NCBI RefSeq assembly: GCF_963675585.1 | Contig: NZ_OY776413.1 | Span: 1 to 64,000, forward strand | Reading direction: 5' to 3' | Source: an uncultured Draconibacterium sp. | Lineage (GTDB): Bacteria > Bacteroidota > Bacteroidia > Bacteroidales > Prolixibacteraceae | Length of the DNA stretch: 64,000 nt | Shown here: piece after piece, positions 8,980 to 17,073 of the stretch | How the letters are laid out: every line of letters starts with the position of its first letter | Position numbering within the stretch: the first letter of the stretch is position 1 | Translations under genes and position numbers: made by a program | Notes under the pieces: model-generated | Told to the model about the DNA's origin: nothing | Databases searched by the model: none | What the model saw: the letters and a program-made list of their open reading frames with translations, nothing else

Positions 8980-10770
8980 TTACATCCTCTCCGGCATTTC
9001 AACACCCAACAAATTCATTCCCTTTTGTATTACTTTCCCCACTGCAGAGGCAAGTACCAATCGGAAATTCATTACATCGGCATTAGGTTCTCCCAAAATA
9101 TGGTGATCGTGATAAAACTGATTAAATTCTTTTACCAGCTCATAACAATAATTTGCGATAATGGCAGGGCTATAATTGTCACCCGCCTCTTTTACTGCAG
9201 CAGGAAATAGCGAAATACGTTTTAATAAATCCTTTTCCTTCGCCGAAATATCAGTAATATTTTGTTCCGGATTAACAACAATATTTTTATCGGCTGCTTT
9301 ACGTAATACAGATTGGATACGTGCATAAGTGTACTGTACAAAAGGTCCTGTATTTCCGTTAAAATCAATTGATTCTTCCGGATTAAACATCATATTTTTA
9401 CGAGGATCAACTTTTAAAATAAAATACTTTAACGCTCCAAGTGCGATCATTCGATATGTTTCTTGTGCTTCCTGCTCAGTAAGCGAATCCAGTTTACCCA
9501 ACTCAGTTGACATTTCGCGGGCAACTTTTACCATTCCTTCAACCAGATCGTCGGCATCAACTACAGTTCCTTCACGCGATTTCATTTTTCCCGATGGCAA
9601 TTCAACCATACCATACGAAAAGTGGTATAAATCTTTACCCCAGGCATAACCAAGTTTATCCAGGAGGTTTGCTAAAACCTGAAAATGATAATTTTGCTCA
9701 TTGCCTACTACATAAACCATTTTATCGATGGTAAAATCGTTAAAACGCATTTTGGCTGTTCCTATATCCTGCGTCATATAAACCGATGTACCATCGCTAC
9801 GTAACAAAATTTTCTGGTCCAATCCTTCGCCGCTTAAATCGGCCCAAACCGAATTGTCATCTTTTTGGTAAAAAACACCTTCTTTTAAGCCTCTTAAGAC
9901 CTCATCTTTACCAATCAAATAAGTATCCGACTCGTAATAGATTTTATCAAAATCAACTCCCAGAGTTTTATAGGTAACATCAAATCCGGCATATACCCAC
10001 TCGTTCATTGTTTTCCAAAGTTCAACTGTTTGTTCGTCTTTGGCTTCCCATTTTCGGAGTAAATCTCTGGCAGCAATTATAGATAGAGCCTGGGTTTCAG
10101 CCTCTTCTTTTGATAATCCTTTTTCCGTTAGCTCAGCAATTTCAGACTTATAATGTTTATCGAATTCAACGTAATATTTTCCAACAAGGTGGTCGCCTTT
10201 CAAGCCTGAGCTTTCAGGAGTTTCGCCATTCCCCCATTGTTGCCAGGCATACATCGATTTACAAATATGGATTCCACGGTCGTTAACAATGTTTGTTTTA
10301 ACCACTTTGTTTCCATTTGCCTTTACAATTTCAGCAATGGAATACCCAAGCAGGTTATTCCGAATATGCCCTAAATGAAGCGGTTTATTGGTATTGGGCG
10401 ATGAGTATTCAATCATCACCAGTTTACTGTTTTCATCGGCTTGCTTAAAACCAAAACGATCGTTTGTGTAGCTGGTGTTTAATACATTTAACCAATAACT
10501 TGTGCTAATTTCCAGGTTTAAAAATCCTTTAATAACGTTGTATGAATCTACAAGATCAACATTTTCGGTAAGATAAGTTCCCAAATCTTCGGCAGTTAGT
10601 TCAGGCGATTTTTTTGACAAACGTAAAAACGGAAAAACAACAATTGTAATGTCGCCTTCTACTTCCTTTCGTGTATTCTGTACCTGAACCTGATTTTCAT
10701 TTACTTCAGCTCCGTAAAGTGTTTTTACTGCCTCAATGGTAGCTTTTTGTATAATTGTTTCAATACTCAT
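8980..10770 (-). CDS. argS: Arginine--tRNA ligase
   Basis: 596 residues, a normal ArgRS length. It charges tRNA-Arg in the cytoplasm. The N-terminal additional domain (about 1-110) precedes a class I catalytic core with the signature H-L-G-H (132-135, inside S-P-N-T-N-K-P-L-H-L-G-H). The second signature, K-M-K-S-R (395-399), takes the place of KMSKS, a variation common in ArgRS. The C-terminal helical DALR anticodon-binding domain ends in G-V-E-M-P-E-R-M, typical of the family. A -7 box lies 22 bases before the ATG and an intrinsic terminator follows the stop, so the gene is its own transcription unit. Confidence 0.97.
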   Translation of the reverse strand: MSIETIIQKATIEAVKTLYGAEVNENQVQVQNTRKEVEGDITIVVFPFLRLSKKSPELTAEDLGTYLTENVDLVDSYNVIKGFLNLEISTSYWLNVLNTSYTNDRFGFKQADENSKLVMIEYSSPNTNKPLHLGHIRNNLLGYSIAEIVKANGNKVVKTNIVNDRGIHICKSMYAWQQWGNGETPESSGLKGDHLVGKYYVEFDKHYKSEIAELTEKGLSKEEAETQALSIIAARDLLRKWEAKDEQTVELWKTMNEWVYAGFDVTYKTLGVDFDKIYYESDTYLIGKDEVLRGLKEGVFYQKDDNSVWADLSGEGLDQKILLRSDGTSVYMTQDIGTAKMRFNDFTIDKMVYVVGNEQNYHFQVLANLLDKLGYAWGKDLYHFSYGMVELPSGKMKSREGTVVDADDLVEGMVKVAREMSTELGKLDSLTEQEAQETYRMIALGALKYFILKVDPRKNMMFNPEESIDFNGNTGPFVQYTYARIQSVLRKAADKNIVVNPEQNITDISAKEKDLLKRISLFPAAVKEAGDNYSPAIIANYCYELVKEFNQFYHDHHILGEPNADVMNFRLVLASAVGKVIQKGMNLLGVEMPERM

Positions 10771-10791
10771 ATTAAACCTGTTTTAAGTGCG

Positions 10792-10799
10792 CAAATATA
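10792..10799 (-). promoter_or_regulatory. -7 box of argS
   Basis: Reads TATATTTG on the minus strand, an exact TAnnTTTG match, 22 bases before the argS ATG. No ideal -33 box is visible. Confidence 0.6.
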
Positions 10800-10812
10800 A
10801 TACAATACTCGC

Positions 10813-10850
10813 TATAAAATAAAAAAGCCCTGTCTTGCGACAGAGCTTTT
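10813..10850 (-). terminator. Terminator of the OmpA-family gene
   Basis: Read leftward, a 12-bp stem (AAAAGCTCTGTC with GACAGGGCTTTT, one G-U pair, GCAA tetraloop) runs into a T-rich tract. It lies between the ompA-like gene and argS and separates the two transcripts. Confidence 0.85.
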
Positions 10851-10871
10851 CAAAAATATTTAAGCTATTAC

Positions 10872-12188
10872 TTATTTGCGAATTTTTGCAACATCAAATT
10901 CAGCTCTACGATTCATTTTACGATGTGCTCTTGTATCGTTATCAACTGCAGGTTTTGTTTCACCATAGTTGTTTGAACCAACGTATGCGTTATTTACTCC
11001 TTTTGAAAGTAAGTATTTAACAACTGCTTGTGCACGTTTTTCTGAAAGTCCCATGTTGTACTCTTCTGTTCCAACACTACAAGTATGACCGCTAATTACA
11101 AGTTCGAATTCTTTACTTGCCATCAACTGATCTGCCAGTTTATCCAATTCGGCTTTGCCTTCTTCTTTAAGTACAGCTTTGTTCAAATCGAAATAAATTG
11201 CAGGAATAGTTAACGATTGCCAGTCTGGACAACCTTTGTTGCTGGCAGGGCCTGCAACGGTTGGGCAGTCATCCTCACAGTCGATAACACCGTCGCCGTC
11301 TGAATCAAGTGGGCAACCATCTGCATCAACCGGACATCCTTTTGGAGTATCAGGACATTTGTCTTTGTGATCCGGTACACCATCACCATCAGTATCAGGA
11401 CAACCTTTAAATTTAGCTAAACCTGGTACATCCGGACACTCATCGTCTTTATCAGGAATACCATCGCCATCACGGTCTGGGCAACCATTAAATTTGGCCA
11501 ATCCCGGCTCATCCGGACAATCATCTTTATAATCAGGAACGCCGTCGCCATCGCGGTCAAGCGGACATCCTTTTTCATCAACCTGAACTCCTGGAGGAGT
11601 ATCTGGACACTCATCTTTTTTATCAGGAACGCCGTCACCATCAGAATCTTTTGCTTTACCTAATGCAAACTCAATAATACTTGTTACCTGAAAACGATCG
11701 TCGTTAACTGATACAAGTCCCTGACCAGGCATTAATCTTTCGCCATCAATTCCACTAACGTATGAACCGGCAACAAAAAGTGCTACTTTTTCACTAACAG
11801 GAACTTTAAAACCAAGACCACCGTCGAAGTTTACCCCATTGGCATTGTTATCCCACATGTAACCAACTCCTCCAAACAAGTAAGGCTGAATTGCACTGTT
11901 TTCTTTAAAGATGTAGCCATTGCTAAGTTTGTATCTCAGGTTTAACAATGCAGTATTCATATCTACTCCATCTTCCCACCATGAAACGCGGTTATCAAGC
12001 ATAAGGTCGAACGAAGGACTCAAATAACGGCTAATGTAAAAGTCAGCAAGAATATTTGACTCTTCTTTTTCCAGGTTATAATCAATACCGGGGCCCAAGC
12101 CAATCGCCCATTTGTTATCAGCATTTTGTGCTACAACTCCTCCAACAATAAAGGTGAGCATTAAAAAGAAAAAAGTAATTTTTTTCAT
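10872..12188 (-). CDS. OmpA family protein with thrombospondin type 3 repeats
   Basis: 438 residues from the ATG at 12188; upstream in-frame TTG codons belong to the leader. Signal peptide 1-20 (V-V-A before Q-N). Residues about 22-178 form a small beta-barrel, and 181-323 hold five calcium-binding thrombospondin-3 repeats (D-x-D-G-D-G-V/I-P-D followed by D-x-C-P). A C-terminal OmpA domain (326-437) binds peptidoglycan. Inside it the usual G-H-T-D is G-H-T-C: the Asp that contacts diaminopimelate is replaced by Cys369, while the partner Arg of L-S-E-K-R-A (Arg384) is kept. It is probably an abundant outer-membrane to cell-wall tether, with its own promoter and terminator. Confidence 0.92.
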   Translation of the reverse strand: MKKITFFFLMLTFIVGGVVAQNADNKWAIGLGPGIDYNLEKEESNILADFYISRYLSPSFDLMLDNRVSWWEDGVDMNTALLNLRYKLSNGYIFKENSAIQPYLFGGVGYMWDNNANGVNFDGGLGFKVPVSEKVALFVAGSYVSGIDGERLMPGQGLVSVNDDRFQVTSIIEFALGKAKDSDGDGVPDKKDECPDTPPGVQVDEKGCPLDRDGDGVPDYKDDCPDEPGLAKFNGCPDRDGDGIPDKDDECPDVPGLAKFKGCPDTDGDGVPDHKDKCPDTPKGCPVDADGCPLDSDGDGVIDCEDDCPTVAGPASNKGCPDWQSLTIPAIYFDLNKAVLKEEGKAELDKLADQLMASKEFELVISGHTCSVGTEEYNMGLSEKRAQAVVKYLLSKGVNNAYVGSNNYGETKPAVDNDTRAHRKMNRRAEFDVAKIRK

Positions 12189-12303
12189 AATCTTGAAGTT
12201 TATTTTGTTTTTATTAAATTCTCTCAGCAATTTAAAAATTAATTTTTACCTATCAAAACATGATTCAATTTCTATTGTTTAGTTTTGTTACGTAAATTAT
12301 TAA

Positions 12304-12336
12304 CAAATTTAAACATTTAAACAATATAAAATCAAA
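12304..12336 (-). promoter_or_regulatory. Promoter of the OmpA-family gene
   Basis: On the minus strand TTTG (12333-12336) and TAAATTTG (12304-12311) are separated by 21 bases, a near-ideal Bacteroidota sigma-70 promoter. It leaves a 5' leader of about 110 bases. Confidence 0.65.
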
Positions 12337-12348
12337 TAAAAATATATT

Positions 12349-12888
12349 TTGTTTGCTATAATCGACATCGAAACAACAGGACACAGCGCCAAATTCGGTA
12401 AAATAACTGAAATTGCTTTGTATCAACATAATGGACAAGAAGTAACTCACTCCTTCTCAACGTTAATTAACCCTGAAATGGATATTCCTTATTTTATAAC
12501 TGAGTTGACCGGAATAGACAATGAAATGGTTAAAAATGCCCCCAAATTTTATGAGGTTGCTAAAACGATTGTAGAACTTACACAAGGCAGAACTTTTGTT
12601 GCTCACAATGTAAGTTTCGACTACAACTTTATAAAAGAAGAATTTAACAAGCTGGGATACAATTACATGCAAAAAACAATGTGCACTGTAAAACTGTCGC
12701 GCAGGTTATTGCCCGGACACGGGTCTTATTCGTTGGGGAAACTTTGTTCCGATTTAAATATCGAAATCAATGGAAGGCACCGCGCTGCAGGCGATGCTCT
12801 TGCCACTGTTAAACTTTTTGAAATATTATTACAAAAAAATAAATTGATTGGAAATCCTAAAGCTGTTGACAACTTTAAGCTTTTCTAA
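12349..12888 (+). CDS. DEDDh 3'-5' exonuclease (DnaQ-like), TTG start
   Basis: 179 residues. A single exonuclease domain with all five acidic/His residues of the DEDDh group: Asp6 and Glu8 (I-I-D-I-E-T-T-G), Asp91 (S-F-D-Y-N-F), His144 and Asp149 (R-H-R-A-A-G-D-A). This is the fold of the polymerase III epsilon proofreading subunit. Many Bacteroidota relatives carry an additional GIY-YIG nuclease domain, but this one stops after the exonuclease. The domain begins right at the first possible codon, TTG at 12349; an in-frame TAA lies four codons upstream and no ATG is available. It is convergent with the DUF5606 gene, with one base between the stop codons. DNA repair or RNA trimming are both possible roles. 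Confidence 0.85.
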   Translation: MFAIIDIETTGHSAKFGKITEIALYQHNGQEVTHSFSTLINPEMDIPYFITELTGIDNEMVKNAPKFYEVAKTIVELTQGRTFVAHNVSFDYNFIKEEFNKLGYNYMQKTMCTVKLSRRLLPGHGSYSLGKLCSDLNIEINGRHRAAGDALATVKLFEILLQKNKLIGNPKAVDNFKLF

Positions 12889-12889
12889 T

Positions 12890-13315
12890 TTATTCTTCTG
12901 AATCTTTCTTTTCTTCAGTATCTTCTTCCGGCTCGGTAAAATCAAGCAAATCTTTTTCCTGAAGAGAGTTGTACCAGTTCAATACTTTTTTAATATCCGA
13001 TACATAAACTCTGTCCTTATCAAATTCAGGAACCACTTCTTCAAAATAGGCTTTTAGCTCGTTTCCGGAAGCTTTTGGAGAAAGTGATTGTCCACCTTCT
13101 TCTTTATCAGAAATAGATTTAAAAATATCTTTCAAAGGAATGTCCCCTTCGTAAGTGTAAATGGCGATATCTTCCAAAGCAGAAACCTTTGCTGAAGAAT
13201 ATACCGGTATACGTTTTTGAGTATCTAACGACTCAACAATTATGCTGTTTTTACTCTCGGCAACCAATTTAAAAAGTCCCGATTGACCTGAAATAGCTAA
13301 TATTCCTTTTAACAT
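12890..13315 (-). CDS. DUF5606 family protein
   Basis: 141 residues, cytosolic, no signal peptide. The N-terminal 70 residues (G-I-L-A-I-S-G-Q-S-G-L-F-K-L-V) match the look of DUF5606, a compact beta-rich domain found across Bacteroidota. The C-terminal 25 residues are almost all Asp/Glu/Lys and probably disordered. Function is unknown; the fold resembles small RNA- or ligand-binding beta domains but nothing in the sequence proves it. A near-consensus -7 box (TATCTTCG, minus strand, 13331-13338) sits 15 bases upstream of the ATG. Its 3' end meets the exonuclease gene. Confidence 0.8.
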   Translation of the reverse strand: MLKGILAISGQSGLFKLVAESKNSIIVESLDTQKRIPVYSSAKVSALEDIAIYTYEGDIPLKDIFKSISDKEEGGQSLSPKASGNELKAYFEEVVPEFDKDRVYVSDIKKVLNWYNSLQEKDLLDFTEPEEDTEEKKDSEE

Positions 13316-13456
13316 GACTTAAATTTTTGGCGAAGATACAATTTTTGTGAATTTGAAAAAGCCAGAATACCGAAGACTGCCAAACAAAATTTGGACACAC
13401 CTCCTACATTCCGGCCTAACAAACTCAAAATATGTAAATTATGAATTTTGCGTAAA

Positions 13457-15499
13457 TTATTTAAAATTGAAATTATACACTACTCCAGCTTTTAACCATC
13501 TACCCGGTTGTAACACATTTCCGATATCGTTGTAGCTAACATCGAACAGGTTATTTACCGAGCCAAATACTGTAAAGTTATTTTGCGAATACGACAATTT
13601 TGTGTCACAAATTAAAAACGGTTCATAATCCACTTCACCAATGGCGACTTTATCTTCAAACCTGGTAAATGTGCCTTCTCTGTCCTGGTAAACCAGTTTT
13701 ACATCGAGTGATAAATTCGGTAAAATTTGCTGATTAACCGAAGCTACCAATTTATGTTTCAGATTATCGAGAACGTAATTCGAAACGAAATCAGCTTCCT
13801 GCTTTTGTAGATTATTATACAGATAACTTAACTGAACATTTGGGTACTGCTTGCCATATTGATTCCGAAATAGAAAACTGGCCTGAATCTCGGTTCCCAA
13901 ATTATTCACTGCGGTTAGGTTTTGAGGTTGCCAAACTTCATCATCGTTAAGTACCCAGTCGATAATATTTTTCCCTTTGCGATAAAAAACAACCGCATGA
14001 CCTTTTATTAACGGTTTATTTAGTTTCAAACCACCTTCTATTGTGGCTGATTTTTCGGGCTCTAAATCAGGATTACCAATATTGGTTGGGCCTTTGTAAT
14101 ATAAATCGGTGAATGTTGGCATGCGAAGCGAAGTATTGTAACTGGAATATAGTTTAACACCTTCACCAATAGAATAGCTCACATCTATTCCGGGAAATAC
14201 ATTCATTCCCAAATTGCTACCCGAAATTACGTTGGCCATCAAGCCGGTGGTTACTGTCCATTTATTTATATACACCGCATGTTCTAAAAATCCCGACACA
14301 GTATTCCTTTCATCCGATTTGGTAAACTGAGCATCTTCTCCCGGCACATCTTTGGGTTCATCCATTTCGTTTCCAAGAACATTACTTAAAATTTGTTCAG
14401 AACGGTATTCAACGCCAAATGCAGTTTTACCCAGTTTCCATTTAAACCATGAATTTAAGTTGGCTCCATATACATCGGTTAAATGGTAATTGTGATTGGT
14501 GTACCACGATGCCGGATTATCGCGAAACAATTCGAAGCGATCCTGATTGCGTCGGTAGTAAACTGTTGGCGAAAAGTGCAGCGGACAATTCCCTTCCCAT
14601 TTTACTGAAGTAAAAAGTGTTTTGGTTGCTTCGTACTGATTGGGGTATTTGGGCGTGTAAAAACTGTTTGCGCCAAATCCTTTTTCGGTAAGTCCCAACT
14701 GAAACTTTAAAGTTCCTTTTTTTGCAATCAGCTGGTTCGAATAAAAACCATTCACTTCCTTAAAGTCGGTGTTTTCAATGTAACCGTCCGAACGTTTACC
14801 ACTAACTGCTACCATGTGACTCAGTTTGCCGGTTTGAAACGAACCTGAAAGATTCCCGTCAAAATAGCCAAAACTTCCTCCCGACACTGACGTCTGAATT
14901 GACTTTCCGGTATTTTGTTTGGTAACAATGTTAATTGCCCCCGAAAATGCATTGGGACCATAAACACGCGCGGCAGGTCCTTCAAGAATTTCGATACGTT
15001 CGATTTGGGCTAAACTAACTGGAAGATTTAAATTGTGGTGACCGGTTTGGGGATCGGTGATGTTGATTCCGTTAAGCAGAATCAGGGTTTGATCGAAGGT
15101 ACCTCCACGAACACTTACATCCGCTTGTACCCCTTCAGCACCTCGTTGTCGAACATCCACTCCGGCAATGTACTCTAACAAGTCCTGAACACTCTGAGCC
15201 GGTGCCGCCTCAATTTCTTTACTCTCAATCACGGAAATTATCCGTGCCACCTGTGAATACACCACAGGTGTTCTCTGCGCACTAACCTCGATCTCATCAA
15301 GGTCGTATTGCATTTTAACTTCAGAAGTGTCTTGTTCTGTGGCCAAAGTAATAACAGTAGTTGAAAGCAGATATACTACTGACAACACCGAAATTACCAC
15401 AGCCTTTTTTAAAGTTAGGAAAGAAGAATAATTTTTTCTTCCCCATTTTCTAAAGGTTAAAATGGTTTGCGCATTCTGTTTTAAATTTAAAAACTTCAT
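13457..15499 (-). CDS. TonB-dependent receptor, BtuB-like
   Basis: 680 residues from the ATG at 15499; the frame stays open upstream but the family leader begins here. The N-terminus is long and basic before the hydrophobic signal (about 36-57), a leader type seen in Bacteroidota BtuB-like receptors. No carboxypeptidase-like domain is present. The plug (about 80-190) starts after a short segment with E-I-E-V-S-A that may act as the TonB box. It contains V-S-V-R-G-G-T-F-D-Q-T-L-I-L-L-N-G, followed by a barrel ending Y-N-F-N-F-K. BtuB-type receptors import cobalamin or related cofactors. No cobalamin riboswitch is visible upstream, so the substrate is uncertain. Confidence 0.85.
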   Translation of the reverse strand: MKFLNLKQNAQTILTFRKWGRKNYSSFLTLKKAVVISVLSVVYLLSTTVITLATEQDTSEVKMQYDLDEIEVSAQRTPVVYSQVARIISVIESKEIEAAPAQSVQDLLEYIAGVDVRQRGAEGVQADVSVRGGTFDQTLILLNGINITDPQTGHHNLNLPVSLAQIERIEILEGPAARVYGPNAFSGAINIVTKQNTGKSIQTSVSGGSFGYFDGNLSGSFQTGKLSHMVAVSGKRSDGYIENTDFKEVNGFYSNQLIAKKGTLKFQLGLTEKGFGANSFYTPKYPNQYEATKTLFTSVKWEGNCPLHFSPTVYYRRNQDRFELFRDNPASWYTNHNYHLTDVYGANLNSWFKWKLGKTAFGVEYRSEQILSNVLGNEMDEPKDVPGEDAQFTKSDERNTVSGFLEHAVYINKWTVTTGLMANVISGSNLGMNVFPGIDVSYSIGEGVKLYSSYNTSLRMPTFTDLYYKGPTNIGNPDLEPEKSATIEGGLKLNKPLIKGHAVVFYRKGKNIIDWVLNDDEVWQPQNLTAVNNLGTEIQASFLFRNQYGKQYPNVQLSYLYNNLQKQEADFVSNYVLDNLKHKLVASVNQQILPNLSLDVKLVYQDREGTFTRFEDKVAIGEVDYEPFLICDTKLSYSQNNFTVFGSVNNLFDVSYNDIGNVLQPGRWLKAGVVYNFNFK

Positions 15500-15688
15500 T
15501 TTGCAAATAATTTGTGGCGTAAATATATAAATTGAAAGTGGATATCGGTGAGCTTCGAATTTTGCTAAAAAGATACAAAACACACATTTAACACTGACTT
15601 TCGTAACAAATACTTTATCAAGACGTTATGTGAGATAAAGATTCTTTATACTGCATAGATAAAATCAACTGCTAAATGCATACAAATA

Positions 15689-15721
15689 TTTGCTTTTGCC
15701 CTCCTTCAACTACTATATTTG
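15689..15721 (+). promoter_or_regulatory. Promoter of the stand-alone ECF sigma gene
   Basis: TTTG (15689-15692) and TATATTTG (15714-15721) are 21 bases apart, matching the Bacteroidota housekeeping promoter. The ATG follows 26 bases after the -7 box. Confidence 0.65.
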
Positions 15722-15747
15722 TTTAGACAAATTAAAAATAACACGCT

Positions 15748-16257
15748 ATGACTCAGATTCAATTTAACAACGCACTACTTGGTTTAAGTGACAAATTACA
15801 CTATTACGCACTAAGTTTAACGTCAGACTCTGAAAGAGCAAACGATCTTTTACAAGAGACGTTCCTCAAGGCGTTAACCTACCGCGACAAGTTTACACAG
15901 AACACAAATTTTAAAGCCTGGATATATACAATAATGAAAAACACTTTCATTAACGACTATCGCAGAAATGTGAAAACTAAAAACACATTTGATGGTTCTA
16001 ACAACGATTTTCATTTAATGTTTTCAAAAGACAAAGTTTATCCTGCGCCCGATTCGTTTTACAGTTCGAAAGAAATTAATAAAAGCATTAATTCTTTGGA
16101 AGATGAATACAAAGTTCCATTCACTATGTTTTTGGAAGGATTTAAATACAAAGAAATAGCAGAAGAACTTGATTTACCGCTGGGAACCGTAAAAAGTCGG
16201 ATTTTCTTCACTCGTAAGAAATTAGAAAAAGCATTGCACGAATATTCGAATAATTAA
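15748..16257 (+). CDS. ECF-type RNA polymerase sigma factor, stand-alone
   Basis: 169 residues. Region 2 (about 10-80, with D-L-L-Q-E-T-F-L-K-A and the F-K-A-W-I-Y-T-I-M-K-N promoter-melting helix) and region 4 (about 110-165, E-I-A-E-E-L-D-L-P-L-G-T-V-K-S-R) are both intact. There is no anti-sigma gene beside it: a terminator follows within 25 bases. Stand-alone ECF factors with N-T-F-I-N-D-Y-R-R in region 2 are widely conserved in this phylum, and one (SigP of Porphyromonas gingivalis) works with the PorX/PorY system to control type IX secretion. A similar role here is inference supported only by the T9SS signal at the left edge. Confidence 0.9.
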   Translation: MTQIQFNNALLGLSDKLHYYALSLTSDSERANDLLQETFLKALTYRDKFTQNTNFKAWIYTIMKNTFINDYRRNVKTKNTFDGSNNDFHLMFSKDKVYPAPDSFYSSKEINKSINSLEDEYKVPFTMFLEGFKYKEIAEELDLPLGTVKSRIFFTRKKLEKALHEYSNN

Positions 16258-16280
16258 TAGTAGAGAAAGTATTGGTTTTT

Positions 16281-16310
16281 AAAGGTCTTCATTTTTGGAG
16301 ACCTTTTTTT
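16281..16310 (+). terminator. Terminator of the ECF sigma gene
   Basis: An 8-bp stem AAAGGTCT/AGACCTTT with a 10-base loop is followed by T-rich sequence, 24 bases after the stop. Confidence 0.85.
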
Positions 16311-16434
16311 ATGCCTGTTGTACTAAAAAAATGCCACACTATGCCCCGTTAATCTTTATAAAAATGAATTGTCTGCCACACAGAATTGAGAAACAATTTA
16401 TAAATTGCTTTTCAATTCATATTTCAAACTTATT

Positions 16435-16989
16435 ATGAAAAAGATAGCCGTTCATTTAGCAGAAGGATTTGAAGAAATTGAGGCCATAAGTATAATCGAT
16501 GTTTTACGCCGGGCCAATTTTGATGTTGAGGTTATTTCAATAACGAAATCGATTGAAGTAAAAGGTGCGCATAATATTATTGTAAAAGCGGATTTGCTTT
16601 TTGAGGAAGCGAACTACCAAAGCATAGACATTATTGTACTTCCGGGAGGAATGCCGGGCTCGGAGAACCTGAAAGCCCACAGCGGTTTACGCGAACAAAT
16701 CTTAAACTTTAACGACAGCAAAAAACCACTTGCTGCCATTTGTGCTGCACCGATGGTTTTTGGTGGCCTTGGTCTGTTACAAAATAAAAATGCGACCTGC
16801 TACCCGGGCTTTGAAGAGGAATTACATGGTGCAATTATTACGGGCAACAATGTAGAACAAGCTGATAATATTATTACAGGAAAAGGCGCTGGCGTTGCCA
16901 TAGAATTTGCACTTAAAATTGTGGAATTTTTAACAAACAAAGAAACGGCAAACGAGCTAGCCCAAAAGATGATCGTTGATGTTCAATAG
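16435..16989 (+). CDS. DJ-1/PfpI family protein (YajL-like)
   Basis: 184 residues from the ATG at 16435; ten further in-frame codons upstream (from 16405) lack domain similarity. Flavodoxin-like DJ-1/PfpI fold with the reactive Cys103 in the nucleophile elbow (A-A-I-C-A-A-P) and the conserved Glu near the start (E-G-F-E-E-I-E, residues 10-16) that lowers the Cys pKa. Length and motifs fit the YajL/DJ-1 clade, credited with protection against oxidative and carbonyl stress in the cytoplasm. It is probably monocistronic: its end faces purL across a bidirectional terminator. Confidence 0.9.
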   Translation: MKKIAVHLAEGFEEIEAISIIDVLRRANFDVEVISITKSIEVKGAHNIIVKADLLFEEANYQSIDIIVLPGGMPGSENLKAHSGLREQILNFNDSKKPLAAICAAPMVFGGLGLLQNKNATCYPGFEEELHGAIITGNNVEQADNIITGKGAGVAIEFALKIVEFLTNKETANELAQKMIVDVQ

Positions 16990-17015
16990 TTATACCAAGC
17001 AAATGGATTACAGCC

Positions 17016-17057
17016 AAAAAAGAAGAGCCGCTTTTCAGATGAGAAGCGGCTCTTTTT
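17016..17057. terminator. Bidirectional terminator between the DJ-1 gene and purL
   Basis: A perfect 11-bp stem AAGAGCCGCTT/AAGCGGCTCTT with a 10-base loop has a T run on the right and an A run on the left, so it can end transcription from both sides. Confidence 0.9.
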
Positions 17058-17073
17058 ATATCAAATGGAAATT

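Noticed and set aside
11210-11660. DNA repeats of about 60-100 bases on the minus strand
   Set aside because: They encode thrombospondin type 3 repeats of the OmpA-family protein, so they are protein repeats, not a CRISPR array or tandem-repeat locus.
13500-15740. Cobalamin riboswitch expected ahead of a BtuB-like receptor
   Set aside because: I searched the upstream region for the B12-box pattern and related stems and found none; the leader is short and AT-rich.
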